DNA from: Congeria kusceri
Taxonomy: Eukaryota; Mollusca; Bivalvia; Myida; Dreissenidae
DNA length: 64,000 bases
Direction of reading: 5' to 3'
Assembly: GCA_027627225.1 (NCBI GenBank)
Contig: JAPFQT010000037.1
Span: 558,001 to 622,000 of the forward strand
Part shown: piece after piece, positions 47,790 through 60,479 of the stretch
How the letters are laid out: each line of letters opens with the position of its first letter
How positions within the stretch are numbered: the first letter of the stretch is position 1
Made by a program: the position numbers and the translations under genes
The notes under the pieces: generated by a model
What the model was told of the DNA's origin: nothing
Databases searched by the model: none
What the model saw: the letters and a program-made list of their open reading frames with translations, nothing else

Positions 47790-48840
47790 GAAAATATAAC
47801 AAATTATTGATTGAAATCATTGAAATCAAGTTTAAACACCTGAGTATGAAGATTCTAAAAGAGCTGACAACAGTTTGCTTGTGTGGGTTTCATTCCTAAT
47901 GGTTTTATTTACCTAGATTTATTTTAGAATACTTTTGATAATTTTAATTTAATAAGATCTGATGTTATTTGTTTTTAAATGGATACACTTTTGTACGCAC
48001 AGCCTTTTTTAACAATATTTTTTTATCACTTATTATTCACAAATATAGTCATTTTAAACCAGATATTCTCTGTCACTTTGTCGCTAGCTGCATCAAGTGA
48101 AATAGTATGTGCCTAAAATTGCTAATGGCTGCAGACGCAGCTTTAAAATAAGGCTTTAACCACACTGCAGTAATAAATGCATCTAGCATTACCATTGAAA
48201 CATTCCTGATAGCAGTTTTGTATGAAAAGTGTATTGAACAGTCTTCACTACACATTTAAGAAGTTGATATTCCCATTACAAACACCACCAAACGATACAT
48301 CAAACAGACCGAACAGATACATGTGATCTCTACAAATGTATTTACACACGAGATGTAAAACTGAAAGTACAGCAAGGTAAGGCAAACAAACACAAGCCGT
48401 ACCAATCCGATCGAGCAGCAGCTAAAGGCCTTGTCCGGCAGAAATTATTCTGAGCTGGGGAAAATGATGTCACAGCCGATGTTCCACTTAAGACAGTTTA
48501 TTTGGCAGGAAATCGCATTTACTCAGCTGCTTAAGACCAGGACACGTTCTGAAATTTAGGAAACAACATTTTGTACGTCTTGACAAGCAGAACTTGCACA
48601 CGGCTGACCCAGCCGACATGGACAGATAAAGCATGAGTTTCGGGCACCTCTCTGGAAAAGAAAGGTCTTATTATCAATGGGTAATACTGGTACAGTGGGT
48701 CCAATTTGCCAGTGAATGGCATCCAAGCGCAACAAACCCTTTGGTACATGTGAAGAATACATCACACACTACTATAATGCAAAAAAATATTTACCTACAC
48801 TCCTGGCTCAAACCTTTGAAATATGTTATGAAACAAGAGA
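47790..48840. other. Possible 5' region of the minus-strand gene; no exon fixed
   Basis: A plus-strand donor-like 'cagcaaggtaagg' lies near 48375, and a minus-strand acceptor-like 'ttgtttcctaaatttcag' ends near 48550. Overlapping frames at 48531-48869 on both strands have no recognisable domain. Not assigned. Confidence 0.3.
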
Positions 48841-48844
48841 TATT

Positions 48845-49300
48845 TGTAAAACAGTTATGCCCCCTCTAGGTTAAAAGCGATCTTTAAAATATAAATTCTT
48901 GCGAAGATTTGATGAAAACTGTTGGACATAGGAAGTGGAAACTGCTAAAAAGATCATTTAAGATAAATCAAGGGCCATAACTCAGCAGTTCCCGGGGAAA
49001 TTTAGTAGATCGTTGCACTGGACTAAGATATTATAACCTCAAACATTTTCATCAAGTTTGGTTAAGATCAGATGAAAACTGTTGGACTTAGAGAGCGGAA
49101 ACTGGTATAAAGGCTAATTTGAATAATTCACGGGCCATTACTCCAAAGTTATGGAGACAATTTGGTTGATTATCAAACGAAACTGAGATATTAAGATTTT
49201 TGGTGAAGATCCGAAAAAAACTGTTGGACTTTGAGAACGGAAAAAGCTAAAAAAAGGTCAATTTTAGATAATTCAAGGGTCAACTCCACAATTACAAGTG
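48845..49300 (-). repeat. Dispersed repeat, reverse orientation
   Basis: Reverse complement of the 17830/30340/35330 family: 'gatgaaaactgttggac', 'aaatcaagggccataactc' and 'gataatcaaac'-like words in two to three units. Confidence 0.8.
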
Positions 49301-50060
49301 TGAGTTGGCTGGTGATCAAACTATATTATTAGAATAAAGATTTTAATGAAGTTTGGCAAAGATTGGGTGAGAACTATTTGGGCAATAAATCTGGTGTTCC
49401 TGGTCCAATCTGGCCCATTATTTAACCTATCCGGTATTTTATGGTAATACACAAACCATGCAAGTTTGGTTAAGCTTGAATGAAAAGAGAAGTCTGTATC
49501 ACCTCCGCATGCCCATAATTGATGAATAACGGACGATGGACGAAATATCAACAGACCAGAACGATCTGACAATATATGCAAGTGCTCTTGGCAGGGATGT
49601 GGCATATAAAGTTTAATTGAATTTGAGTAATTAGTTCCTGAGAAATTGTGGGAAATAAAAATATCCCATTAAAATATTCTGTTTATAATCAAATCAGACT
49701 GGAATGACCTTACAGTTTGCACATGTCGTCTTGATAGAGATGCTAAAGTTTTAGTGAAATTGAGTCATTAGTTCCTGAGAACTAGTGCGTCAAAAATGTC
49801 CTATTAACAAATCCTATTTTTCATCAAAGGGCAATAACTCCCTTAAAAATCATCAGACTTGAAAGACCTGACAATATGCCCAAGTACTCTTGGTAAGGAT
49901 GCTGAATATCAAGTTTAATTGAATTTGAGTTAATTGCGGACATCTTGCGCGGAAACGAAAATATCTGATTTTAATATCAGACCAGAACAACCTGACAATA
50001 TGCGCTTGTTCCAGCCACCTTGCACGGAAACTGAATATGAAAGGTCGAATGGACAGAAAG
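49300..50060 (-). repeat. Second dispersed repeat, about four units
   Basis: Units of about 150 bp share 'ttagttcctgagaa', 'aaaatatccc...tta', 'cagactggaatgacc' and 'gatgctgaatatcaagttta'. The 193-codon minus-strand frame at 49853-50434 comes from these units. Confidence 0.65.
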
Positions 50061-50935
50061 AGTGATGGATAAAATTTGGGGGAAAATGCATTTGACACCC
50101 CGACAAACTGAATAGGAATTAAATAAAACTCGGAAAAACGGACAAAGTGGCAACTATTTATTTCCCCCTTTGCGGAGCATAAAAAGTTATGTACAGATTT
50201 GCATAACTTTCCTGGGAAGATTGGAAATGTGTCCATGAACAATGATTTGATTGTGATGGTGATCCAGGACTTTTTTGAAGGATTCCTTATTATTGAGCAA
50301 ATTGACACATTGTGATGTAAATGAGCCGTCTTGATGGAGGTCTGCAAGTGTTTTCTAGTTGTTTCTGCATTTTGGTTTCCACTGTTAATGCTGGTAGATA
50401 CATGTTGTTGAAGATCTTCAAGCTTGTAGTCCATGATTTCTTTAATAGGATGAATATGAATGGTGTATTTATTATATATTATAAACTATATGCACTCTTA
50501 ATTATGAATTCATGTTTGAAGCTTTATACACTGCTAATTCATCTTTTACAACTCAATATTTATACTATATATTTATTCTTATATATATATTTATACCATA
50601 GTATTGGTCTTCACAATAGTTTTTTTTGAAGGACTTGTCCATTCTAGCATAGGCCATAGCCATACAATTTCAACTTGCCCGAATAACAATGCTAACTGCA
50701 ATAATGTTATTTCAGCATGTAACAGTAGCGACAGAAATTTGACTGCTGCAATATGTGTTGTTTTTGCAAAACTTTCCACCACGTAGATGGTCTTTCAATG
50801 GTCAGGTCTGTGACTCATATTTTTGCAACGGTATAGCATTACTTGTAAGGCTCTGGTTGCCAATATTTAGCTACTTTTTATATGGGCAATATTGTCTAGT
50901 TACAGTGAATTTATATAAAAAGTAACACTAATTTC
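50060..50935. other. No supported gene
   Basis: AT-rich. A plus-strand frame at about 50640-50786 ends NLTAAICVVFAKLSTT and could be a terminal exon, but its splice context is weak. Contains the short repeat at 50859-50905 shared with 4963. Confidence 0.35.
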
Positions 50936-50951
50936 GTTGAATGTCTTATTA

Positions 50952-52273
50952 CACTGCAGATCTGTTATATCGCCATCCGTTATTTTGCGACATCCAATAT
51001 ATCGCGAATTGGCCATGGATCCTGATTTTTTTTCATGTACTTCAATATTTTGCTTTTACACAACGTTCATAAATAAATCCAGTTTGGTCCGGATTTTTGC
51101 GCCTACATTGCTACTATTTCATGCACCTTCACACTTTGGTAGTGTGAAAAACAATAACCCAACCCGCTTAACATCAAAGTGTAACAGTTCCACGTCTTCA
51201 GCTTACATCGCGCATGTCACCTATGACAACGTCCTTTCACTGCTGTAGCTTTAATTAGAAGCCGAATTACATGCCGTCCAAGTGGAGGATGTATACAGGA
51301 TGTCATAGATCAATATTGACCTATCTGAACGTAATCGATACGGCGTAAGTTTTTTCTCTTTCTGTTTTGTTTAAGAAATGCTAACTGCACATCGTTCGCA
51401 ATATTGATAACCAATGTTGTTGTTATGCGCTATGAAACTTTTATACAAAAATAAAGATTTTAATGTTTTCTGTACTACAAACTTTTCATACGGCAATCAA
51501 TACCCACGCTTTTCATGCGGATGACGTGATGTTTTTCATCTCAGCATAATTTGTGCGCACTTTTGTAGCAAAACAAACGATTTACACGAAATGCATGTGC
51601 AGTTTAAATAGGATGCGTGTTTACGTCATGTTAACAGTAAAATTCTGATTGGCATTTCAGATTTTTAATTTATTAGCCATATATGCTATTTGAAATTAAT
51701 TAAAAGGAATAATATTATGTTTTGTATACAAATGGAATATTTTACATATGGATACAATACACTGTGGATGTTAACAACAATGAAAAAGGCGAGTTAATTA
51801 CGTTTATGTTTTGAGATTGTGAAAATAGGCAAATGTATACATGTATATCTATATGTATATGAATGACCTGACAAGTTATATCGCGCTCACGCAGGCCTTT
51901 TCATAGCGTCACCACAGGTCAGACTATCTGACCTATTCCCAATGATAAATATGCTTATTTGTTCCCAATTGGCCAAAAATATCCCAATTCGACCCAAATT
52001 CTCTATACAACTCAAAATTTGTATGCCAAAACAATGATCATATATTGTAAAAAAAAGTTATTTTGAAAAATATAGTTCACATTTTATAGTTAGAAATCTG
52101 TTGTTGTTTTTACAAGTCCAAGACTTTATTTTACTTATAACATTTTTTCCCAATTTGGGGATTTTACGACACAAATTTGCCCAAATTTGGCTAGGGTCCT
52201 TTCAAAAATAGCTTAGAAAAGGCTTGTCGCAATGCATGGACCCAACGAATCGCGATATAACGGATCTGCAGTG
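50952..52273. mobile_element. TA-flanked TIR element (Tc1/mariner/pogo-like), non-autonomous
   Basis: Left end TA then CACTGCAGATCTGTTATATC; right end GATATAACGGATCTGCAGTG then TA. TIRs match with one change over about 22 bp, inside a longer TTATTA...TAATAA palindrome. 1322 bp contain no transposase frame. It carries a copy of the repeat seen at 1580 (51915-52215). Confidence 0.8.
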
Positions 52274-52279
52274 TAATAA

Positions 52280-53235
52280 GAATTTGGACTATGAAGTTAA
52301 GGACATCTATTTATATATGGGCAATTTTTGCCCACGTTTTACTAAAATCAATATTTACCAAGGGCATAACAAGTAATGCTAGCGCGAGTAATTCAGTGCC
52401 GGTTTCAAGTAAGTTGCTCTGTGTCCTGCACCTGTCAATATTTCCCCCCCCCCCCCTAGGGGGGAGCGAAGGGCATATATGGGCCTTTAGACTGAAAGCG
52501 ATTCCCAACAAGCGGGAATTTAACACGCCGTATAATTCCAGATCCGAGGAAATAGCCTTAGGTCGGATTTTCGATCCTCTTAATATTGATACACCAAGCA
52601 TCTCCCACTGTGGTTATCCCGCGGCTGCCCCCCCCCCCCCGGAGAAGATATCGATAGGTGGATCCCAGACCTAGTGCCTGTTGTTACTTTGTTTCGATTT
52701 TTCGTTATTAAATATTTAGATCAGTGCAGTTTAGTTATGCTATTCGTTCATTATTGTATATAGACATGAAAACAATCAATAGGTACCTTTGTCACGCCAT
52801 AATTAACTGGCAAATATGTTCATAAACTGCACACGTACAAATGTGTTTTGACATTTCCGCCATTTTACCGGAAATTGATGTGACCCTAAGACAGTTCCGT
52901 CCCAAGACAAAAATGGCCTCAAGAAAATTCGGTTTAGAGATTCACAAGACTTTAATCATGCACGGTCATCATCGACTAAAATTAATGTTTTTTGTTTTGT
53001 TTAAATTGCATTATGGTGGATAAAATAAATATAATAATAAAACACAACGTTTTTTTTGTTGTTGTTTTTTCCACATATTTATATTTTATAAGCTTACCAT
53101 ATAAAAATAATGTTTCAAATCAAAACAAATTTCATATAAATATATTACTGGAAAAAATAACGAAAGCAACAAAAAAATAAATTGTACAAAATCAAGTTTA
53201 AAGCATAAACCACTTTTGATATATCTGCACAATAT
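52280..53235. other. No supported gene; two poly-C tracts
   Basis: Long C-runs near 52445 (followed by 'taggggggagcg') and near 52628 flank a less AT-rich 180-bp stretch open on both strands. It may be part of a repeat; no family recognised. Confidence 0.4.
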
Positions 53236-53237
53236 TA

Positions 53238-53391
53238 AAGGGGCGTATCGAGGTATTTCCCATTAATACTATATATTGAAATTATATAACGTTTGTCAAC
53301 TGTTTATAGACACAAGGACATCCTATTTAACAATGGTTTAATATTAATTCTCTGTAAATGCAATTGTCGATCTACTGTCGACACGCCCCTT
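53238..53391. mobile_element. Small MITE with TTA flanks
   Basis: Left AAGGGGCGTATCGA, right TCGACACGCCCCTT, differing by one base as inverted repeats, with TTA on both sides. 154 bp, no coding capacity. Confidence 0.75.
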
Positions 53392-53394
53392 TTA

Positions 53395-53995
53395 CGTAAC
53401 ATGCAATACTAATTAAATATATCGTTATAACTGAACATACAAACGCATGAACACGTTATACATGTTTTATATATTCATGTAAGAAAAAAAAAAGACAATA
53501 AAAACAATTAAAATAGAAATTGTGCTTATAAGCGAAAAAAAAAACATACCATTTTTACTTGTTTTCTATATGGTAGATAAACTAAAATAACATTCGGAGA
53601 GCACAGACCTCTGTTAAGATATGTAACGCTACATAAGAATGGAACGTTTCAGTGTTATGTAAGCCCCCTTATCTAATTTCCCATTACTTAAAATATCCTG
53701 TATCCAGATGATGATCCGGATCACCACCAAAATCTAACCTTTTGTTTCAGTGACCCACTTTCACCTTCCTACAAAATTGCATGCAAATCCATCATAACTT
53801 TTTGCGTAAAGTTGCTAATTAATATATAGACAGACAAACAAATGACAGCAACACTATAATCACAGTGGCGGAGATAACAAATAAAGTTTGGGTTAACATG
53901 TAAAAGGAACGATAAAAGCGATAAAAGTAATAATGGAATCGATTAATTTAAGAAATTCTGCTTAGAAAAGGACACTAAAAAGTATATTTAGAACA
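53395..53995. other. No supported gene
   Basis: AT-rich. 'cctgtatccagatgatgatc' and 'caccaccaaaatctaa' near 53.7 kb read like a dispersed repeat fragment. Confidence 0.4.
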
Positions 53996-53999
53996 AGTT

Positions 54000-54420
54000 A
54001 TACCAGCATCAACAACAGCATCAGTGATAATAGTTAGTGTTAATGTTAATAGTAGAAGTAATAGTAGTGGAAGTAGACGTAGAAGCGTTATAAGTAGCAG
54101 AATTGGAACAGTAGCAAAAGCAACAGTAGCAGCATCATTAGTAGCAGCAACAGTAGCAGCAACATCAGTAGTAGCAGCAGTAACTGCAGCAAGAGTAGCA
54201 GCTGCAGATGTATCAGAAGTAATAGCAGCAGTAGCCTTAGTAGCAGCAGCATCTCCAGCAGTAGCAGCATCAGTAGATGTAACAGCAGCAGCAGCAGCAG
54301 TAGCAGCAGCAACAGTAGTAGAAGTAGCAGCTACAGCAGTAGAACATCAGTAGTTGCAGTAGTAGTTCAAGCTGCAGTAGTTGCATAAGTAGAAGCAGCA
54401 ACAGAAAGCAGCAGCTGCTG
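54000..54420. repeat. CAG/TAG-type trinucleotide repeat
   Basis: About 400 bp of GCA, GTA and ACA triplets. Its poly-Ala/Val frame (plus) and poly-Leu frame (minus) are artefacts. Confidence 0.95.
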
Positions 54421-54924
54421 CATATAATAAATACGTATCTTCATTTTATTAATATAATACATGTATTATTTCAGGAATTTTAGTTGTATATGTTTTTTTT
54501 GTTTTATTTCGTGAGTTTTTATTTTTTATTTATGTAATTTATTTGATTAATATAATACATGTATTATTTAAGGAATTTTAGTTTTGTATGTTTTGATTTT
54601 TTTCTTTTATTTCGTCAGTTTTTATTTTTTATTTGCATGTTACATGTTGACGTCCTGCTAGTTTTAACCGTTTACAAGTTATTTTCTCGGCATTACAAGA
54701 CTAGCCAGACCAGAGGCACCGTCTACCCTACACTACCCTACACAACACTACACACACCTCTCTCCCAAAGTCTTCCCATATTCTTACATCAACTACTCGT
54801 GTCATCTGGTCTCCTTGTTTAGCCGACCCTAGTTTTATATTATTATTATTGTTACTATAGTTATTAGTATTTATTTATTTATTTGTTTATTTTATATATT
54901 TTTTTTTATTTAATTAATTTTATT

Positions 54925-55140
54925 TGTTATTAGCAACAGCAGTTGCATCTGCAGCAGAAGTAACTGTAGTAGCTTCATCCGCAGTTGCAGCAGCAGTTGT
55001 AGTAGTATCAACAGCAGCAGCCGTAGCCGCGGTATCTGCAATAGCAGCAACAGTAGTAGCACAGCAGCAGCAGCATCAGCAAAGGTCGAATGGAAGCAGT
55101 AGTAATGTTATAGTAGCAATATATTGTTAGTAGTAGTAGA
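54925..55140. repeat. Second GCA/GTA trinucleotide block
   Basis: Same triplet composition as 54000-54420, separated by 500 bp of AT-rich DNA that itself contains a duplicate ('ataatacatgtattattt' at about 54465 and 54556). Confidence 0.95.
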
Positions 55141-55144
55141 AGTA

Positions 55145-56265
55145 GTTGTTGCTGTTGTTATTGATGATGGAGTTATATTAATGTCTTTTGTTGTGGAAAA
55201 ATATGTTGCTGGGTTGGTTGTGTTGTTGGCGGCTGCCTGAAATTGTATAGTTTCATTAATTTGTATTTCACCTGTTGCACGTATTACAAAAAAATAACGT
55301 TCATATTGATAGAAACACTAAAACACACAAAGTATAACACAGCTAAAATGTCAACGTGTAAATAAAAGCCACCGAATCTGCATAAATGATAATATATATT
55401 TTTCTGAGAGCGTAATTAAGCATTTCCTCAATACAATTTTCTTCGTTCGTACAGTATTCCGTAAACGAAAGATTAAACAATTTTACTTAATAAAAAAACA
55501 AACACAAACAACAAAAAATACAATGGAATTATTCAGCATGTAAAAAACGTTTAAATCTTGCCAAGTCGTCAAAAGCTATGTTTGTTTTTGTAAATTTGTT
55601 TATTCTCTACATCAATGTCAGCTGTTGAAAATGTTCATATTCAATGCGGATTCGCTGTCTTTAATCTGTAAAGTAAGTAATCAGTAACGTATAAATAAAT
55701 AACACACGTTAACCGGTAACATGTTTTTGTCACGTTGAATCGCTCAATGCTGGATTTCCTTAAGTAAACATCCATACGTAACATGTAACTATTTTACTGA
55801 ACGTAAAGCTATTGTTACCATGAACAGCTTGAAATTGCATACACATGTAAAACAAACAGTTATTACAACTATTGAATATCATAATAATTAACACGTCGAA
55901 CGTATGATAGAACAAATATCTAAAATAGCATATACAGATTTTTAGCAAGGATTAATTTTCAATATTTTCAATAGTAATGTTATTTCAATTCGTTTACGTA
56001 TTCACAATCCAAATTTGTTTGTTACATCAAATGTCAATGTTTCCAATGACGTGTAAACTACTGGTATATTTATTGTGTGTACGCATCCGTCGCGTGTTGT
56101 TCTTACATTTTCGGAGTACTATATAGTTAATGGTCCGTTTTCCTATGACTCTTCGATCATGTAGTGTTCTTCATTTGACAGTGTTCGATCATTTCATCCA
56201 TCTTTTTGGTAGCAACTCATTTGTTCTCTTCCATTCCGGGCTTACTGCTAAAAAAGAAATCATCA
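55145..56265. other. No supported gene
   Basis: AT-rich sequence without exon signals. Confidence 0.45.
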
Positions 56266-56269
56266 CATT

Positions 56270-56369
56270 TACCATCATTTATCATGTTAATCATCATCAT
56301 CTATATCACTGTCATCATCGCATTAATCATCATCATCATCATTAATCATCGTCATCATTAATCATCATT

Positions 56370-56402
<33 letters not shown>

Positions 56403-56480
56403 GACATCAACAACAATCATCAGCATCACCATCACCATTATCATCATATTTATCACTATCGTCATCATCACCATCATGGC
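56270..56480. repeat. ATC microsatellite
   Basis: (ATC)n with ATT and GTC interruptions over about 200 bp. Confidence 0.95.
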
Positions 56481-56599
56481 ACGCATTCGTACAACTGTTT
56501 ATAACCCTGCAAATGATTGACAAATGATAGTTTTCTAAATCAAGCTATTTTTCACGTGAATTCTTGAAAATACACTTTATTACAAAATGACCTTGTATG

Positions 56600-57190
56600 C
56601 TCGGCGTCTGCATCGTCCGATGATTGTCGCCGGCATCGTCCGGTAATTGTTGCCGGCATTTACCCGTGGTTTTCGCCGGCATCGCCCGCTGGTTATTGCC
56701 GACATCGTCCGCTGAATGTCGCCGGCATCGTCCGTTGGTTGTCGTCGATATCGTCACCAAGTTAGTGCCGACATCGTCCGCCGGTTGTCGCCGGCATCGT
56801 CTGCTGATTGTAGCCAGCATCGTCCGCTGATTGTCACCGGCATCGTCCGATGGTTGTTGCCGACATCTTCCCCTGGTTATTGCCGACATCGACCGCTGGT
56901 TATCGCCGGCATCGTCCGCCGATTGTTGCCTGTATCGTCCGCTGATTGTAGCCGGCATTGTCCACTGATTGTCGCCGGCATCGTCCGATGGTTGTTGCCG
57001 ATATCGTCCCCTGATTATTGCTGACATCGTCCGCTGGTTATCGCCGACATCGTCCGCTCATTGTTGCGTAAATCGTCCACTGATTGTCGCCAGAAACGTC
57101 CGCTGATTGTCGTCGGAATCGTCCGCTGGTTGTCGTCCGCATCGTCCGCTGGTTTTCGCCGCCATCGTCCACTGCTTGTCATCTGCACCG
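56600..57190. repeat. 23-bp minisatellite, block 1
   Basis: About 25 units near consensus ttgtcgccggcatcgt then ccgctga. GC-rich relative to the window. Because 23 is not divisible by 3, all frames stay open and the minus-strand frame (56545-57027) shows a 23-residue period (e.g. DDAGDNQ). Not a gene. Confidence 0.95.
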
Positions 57191-57194
57191 TCAG

Positions 57195-57950
57195 AGACCA
57201 CTGTCATCAATATTAAAACTATTACCATAATTATCACAACTATTATCATCATTATCATAACAAAACAATCACTATCATCACCATTATAAATATTTGTATG
57301 TAACGTTACCATGATTTTTTGTTTTAATTGTTATCAGTCACTTTTAATTTTTCAACAAAGTCAACAAATTGATGCAACAGCGCGGACATGAGAAACATTT
57401 TATTTATCACGTAATGCTATCACGAGCGAAAGTGTTATCTATAACTATCAGGTGCGCACGTGATAACTAACAAATGAGAAAACGTTAACTATTTGCCATA
57501 GGTTCACAATGGAGGTCGGGTATAGGTAATTGTTATAGTGAAGAATTGTGACAAAAATATACCGTTGATGCTCGTTAGGTCTGTTGGTTTCCGTTGGGTC
57601 GCCATGGCCCTTGAACAGTATCCTGCGCATGCGCACCGAGTGTGTGGAGGCAGCGGATGGAGCTGGTCGGCGGCGAGCTCCGATTGTCGTCTGCATCATG
57701 CTCGCGTACGTGTAAATAATAATAATAATAATAATAATAAAACCTTATCATTATCTTAAAATGAATATTATGTAATTCTAATAGAATACTGAAAACTCAT
57801 CAAGAATTCTCTCATAGAAACACAATTTTGAACAAATGTATATCACTCATAGGCAAATCAAAGTTCTACATTTTACTACCATACTTGCACGTAGGGTCTG
57901 TTGTTTCAGTTCTTGTTGTTTTTTAGTCCAGTGGTTAAAAACGTCTGTTT
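57195..57950. other. Spacer between minisatellite blocks, with a lone unit
   Basis: Mostly AT-rich with an (ATA)n run near 57720. A single 23-bp-type unit ('ttgtcgtctgcatcatgctc') sits near 57684 in a GC-rich patch. Confidence 0.6.
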
Positions 57951-57954
57951 GTTG

Positions 57955-58935
57955 TCTGCCTCGAGGTCTGTTTGTTGTCAGCATCGTGCTCTGGCTGTTG
58001 TCAGCATCGTGGTCGGTTTGTTATCAGTATCGTGGTCGGTTTGTTGTCAGCATCGTGGTCCGGCTGTTTTCAGCATCGTGGCCTGTTTGTTGTCTGCATC
58101 GTAGTCTGTTCGTTGTCTACATCGTGGTCTGCTTCGTTATCTGTTTGTTGTCTGCATCGTGATCTGTTCATTGTCTGTTTGTTGTGTGCATCTTGGTCTA
58201 TTTGTTGTCTGCATTGTGGTCTGTTTGTTATCAGCATCGTGGTCTGTTTGTCGCCTACATCGTGGTCTGTTTGTTGTCAGCATCGTAGTCTGTTTGTTGT
58301 CTGCATCGTGGTCTGTTTGTTGTTTGCATCGTGGTCTGTTATCTGCTTTGTGGTCTGTTTATTGTCTGCATCATGGTCTGTTTGTTGTCTGCATCATGGT
58401 CTGTTTGTTGTCTGCATCATGGTCTGTTTGTTGTCTGCACCATGGTCTGTTTGTTGTCTGCATCGTGGTCTGTTTGTTTTCAGCATCGTGGTCTGTTTGT
58501 TGTCTGCATCATGGTCTATTTGTTGTCAATATCGTGGTCTGTTTGTTGTCAGCATAAAAGTCTATTTCAGTTTGTTGCCTACATCATGGAATGTTTTTGT
58601 CAGCATCATTGTCTGTTTGTTGTCTGTATCGTGATATTGTTATTGCCTGCATCGTGGTCTGTTGTCTGCATCGTGGTCTGTTGCCTCAATCATGGTCTGT
58701 TTGTTGTCATCATCGTGGTCTGTGTGTTGTCAGCATCGTGGTCTGTTTGTTGTCAGCATCGAGGTCCGTTTGTTGTCTCCATCGTGGTCTGTTTGTTGTC
58801 ACCATCGTGGTGTTGTTATTGTCTGCATCGTGGTGTTGTTATCGACAGCATCGTGGTCTAATTGTTGTCAGTATCGTGTTCTGGCTGTTGTCAGCATCGT
58901 GGTCTGTTTGTTGTTGTCAGCATCATGGTGGTTGT
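57955..58935. repeat. 23-bp minisatellite, block 2
   Basis: About 40 units near tgtttgttgtctgcatcgt then ggtc, with variants 'gtcagcatcg' and 'catcatgg'. All three plus frames are open and give Cys-rich, hydrophobic 23-residue periods, which are not proteins. Confidence 0.95.
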
Positions 58936-59324
58936 CTACTGCTAAATACTGCTAATATATTGCTGAAATTATCTGCAATTGAAACACATTTTAAACGAAA
59001 ATATTTTATATTATTATACCTCACTTGATTAATTCTCGATATAATGCATATAAACTGCAGCGGGCAACAATTTGATATGTCGACCGGAAATGTCGCCCGC
59101 TACCGCTATGTCGCCCGGTACGCAAATGATACGGGATTGTTCGGTATAATAAAATAAATATTGACTTCCTTGAGGGTGACATTGCGTCTCGCTTGAAAAA
59201 AGGGGCATGGCGCCGCGCCGCGCAAAAAGGGCCTGGATAAAACACCAGTTCTTGTTGACTAAAGCCTTGCCTGAAAATTCTAATCAACAGTTTAAGAATA
59301 AAACTTAGCTCGTATTATCGTCAC

Positions 59325-59482
59325 CATCCATTGTCGTCGGCACCGATCTCTAGTTGTCGTCGGCACCGATCTCTAGTTGTCGTCGGCACCGATCTCTAGT
59401 TGTCGCCTGCACCAATCTCTAGTTGTCGCCTGCACCAATCTCTAGTTGTCGCCTGCACCAATCTCTAGTTGTCGCCTGCATG
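59325..59482. repeat. 23-bp minisatellite, block 3
   Basis: Seven units near ttgtcgtcggcaccgat then ctctag. The first units carry 'gtcgtcggcaccg' and the later ones 'gtcgcctgcacca', so there are two homogenised sub-blocks. Confidence 0.95.
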
Positions 59483-59499
59483 GAGCAAATCGGAGCGTG

Positions 59500-60028
59500 T
59501 GGTGTCGTCGGAGTCGGGCTCGGAGAAACGCCTCTGCTGCAGAATATCTATCACGTCAGCCAGATATCACGCTGAAAAAAAAACAACAAACATAAATATA
59601 CTATTTATTTTTCTATGTTATTGCATGCCACAGTGTTGTTTTATACGACATTGTGTTCATTGCTATAGAACATTATTCTACAGTTTCTTATAATTATATT
59701 TATTATAATTAACGCAAATGGCAACTAAAACATGGTAGGCAAGTATCTAAACGTTTTGTCAAACCCAATGTTTTGATCATCAGAAAAGACTCGTATTTAT
59801 TCCTTTGAACTCCCACGGCTGACCCTGACAAGCCAGACTCTCCTCTTTTCCCACTTTTAATAAAATACAGTTTAACTAAAGTTTTAATCTTAATATAACA
59901 GATAAATGTCGTCCATTTATAAAAACAAAAACAAATTCTTGTTACATCCCAATACCGAATTTCGAGTGAAAGCTGCCATTTGTGTAAACAAAGCTAGTCA
60001 ATATAGAAAGTGTATCTCTAAGATTAAT
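59500..60028. other. No supported gene
   Basis: AT-rich except for the first 70 bp after the minisatellite. No exon or repeat recognised. Confidence 0.45.
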
Positions 60029-60029
60029 A

Positions 60030-60190
60030 GGGGTCGCAGTGGTGTAATGGTGACCGCCTTGCGTTATGGAGGTCGTGAGGTATGATCCCTACTCAAAAGA
60101 CACCAAGTACTGGTGTTCTACCCAGAAAACGGACTCTTTAACGTCTCAGTAAGCCTATGGCTTTCGACATAATCGAGCTTAAATACAAAC
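60030..60190 (+). mobile_element. tRNA-derived SINE copy
   Basis: Head 'ggggtcgcagtggtgtaatg' with a B-box-like 'ggtatgatccc', then 'ccaagtactggtgttctacc', 'aacgtctcagtaag' and 'atggctttcgacataatcga'. Resembles mollusc V-type SINEs; partly shared with the 9770 core. Confidence 0.55.
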
Positions 60191-60479
60191 GTTTAAACTA
60201 GTTAACAGTTAATGCATCTGACGCTGAAGATTTCACACGTTCGAATAACTTCCAGACGTAGTGGAAACGGCCCAAGTTAAACTGTTATACCGAAATAGTA
60301 AACACAAATCGGATTACCAGGGTCGTAACTAGGCATACTTCTTTTCGCACATTAAGCTTACAGAGCAATAAGAAGAGCAAATACCGCGAAAAAAACAACA
60401 ACATTAGAATCCTTGCTACCATAACTATGGAAAGCCGGTTGGGACCCCCGCTAAATTACATTAAAATATATAGTAACTA

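Noticed and set aside
49853..50434. 193-codon minus-strand frame
   Set aside because: Covers units of a dispersed repeat for much of its length and has no recognisable domain.
54024..54353. Ala/Val-rich 109-codon frame
   Set aside because: Pure trinucleotide repeat translation.
56545..57027. 160-codon minus-strand frame with 23-residue repeats
   Set aside because: Direct consequence of the 23-bp unit cycling through three frames.
57836..59028. Long plus-strand frames of 108-220 codons rich in Cys, Val and Leu
   Set aside because: They follow the 23-bp minisatellite; all three frames are open because the unit lacks stops. No splice or start context.
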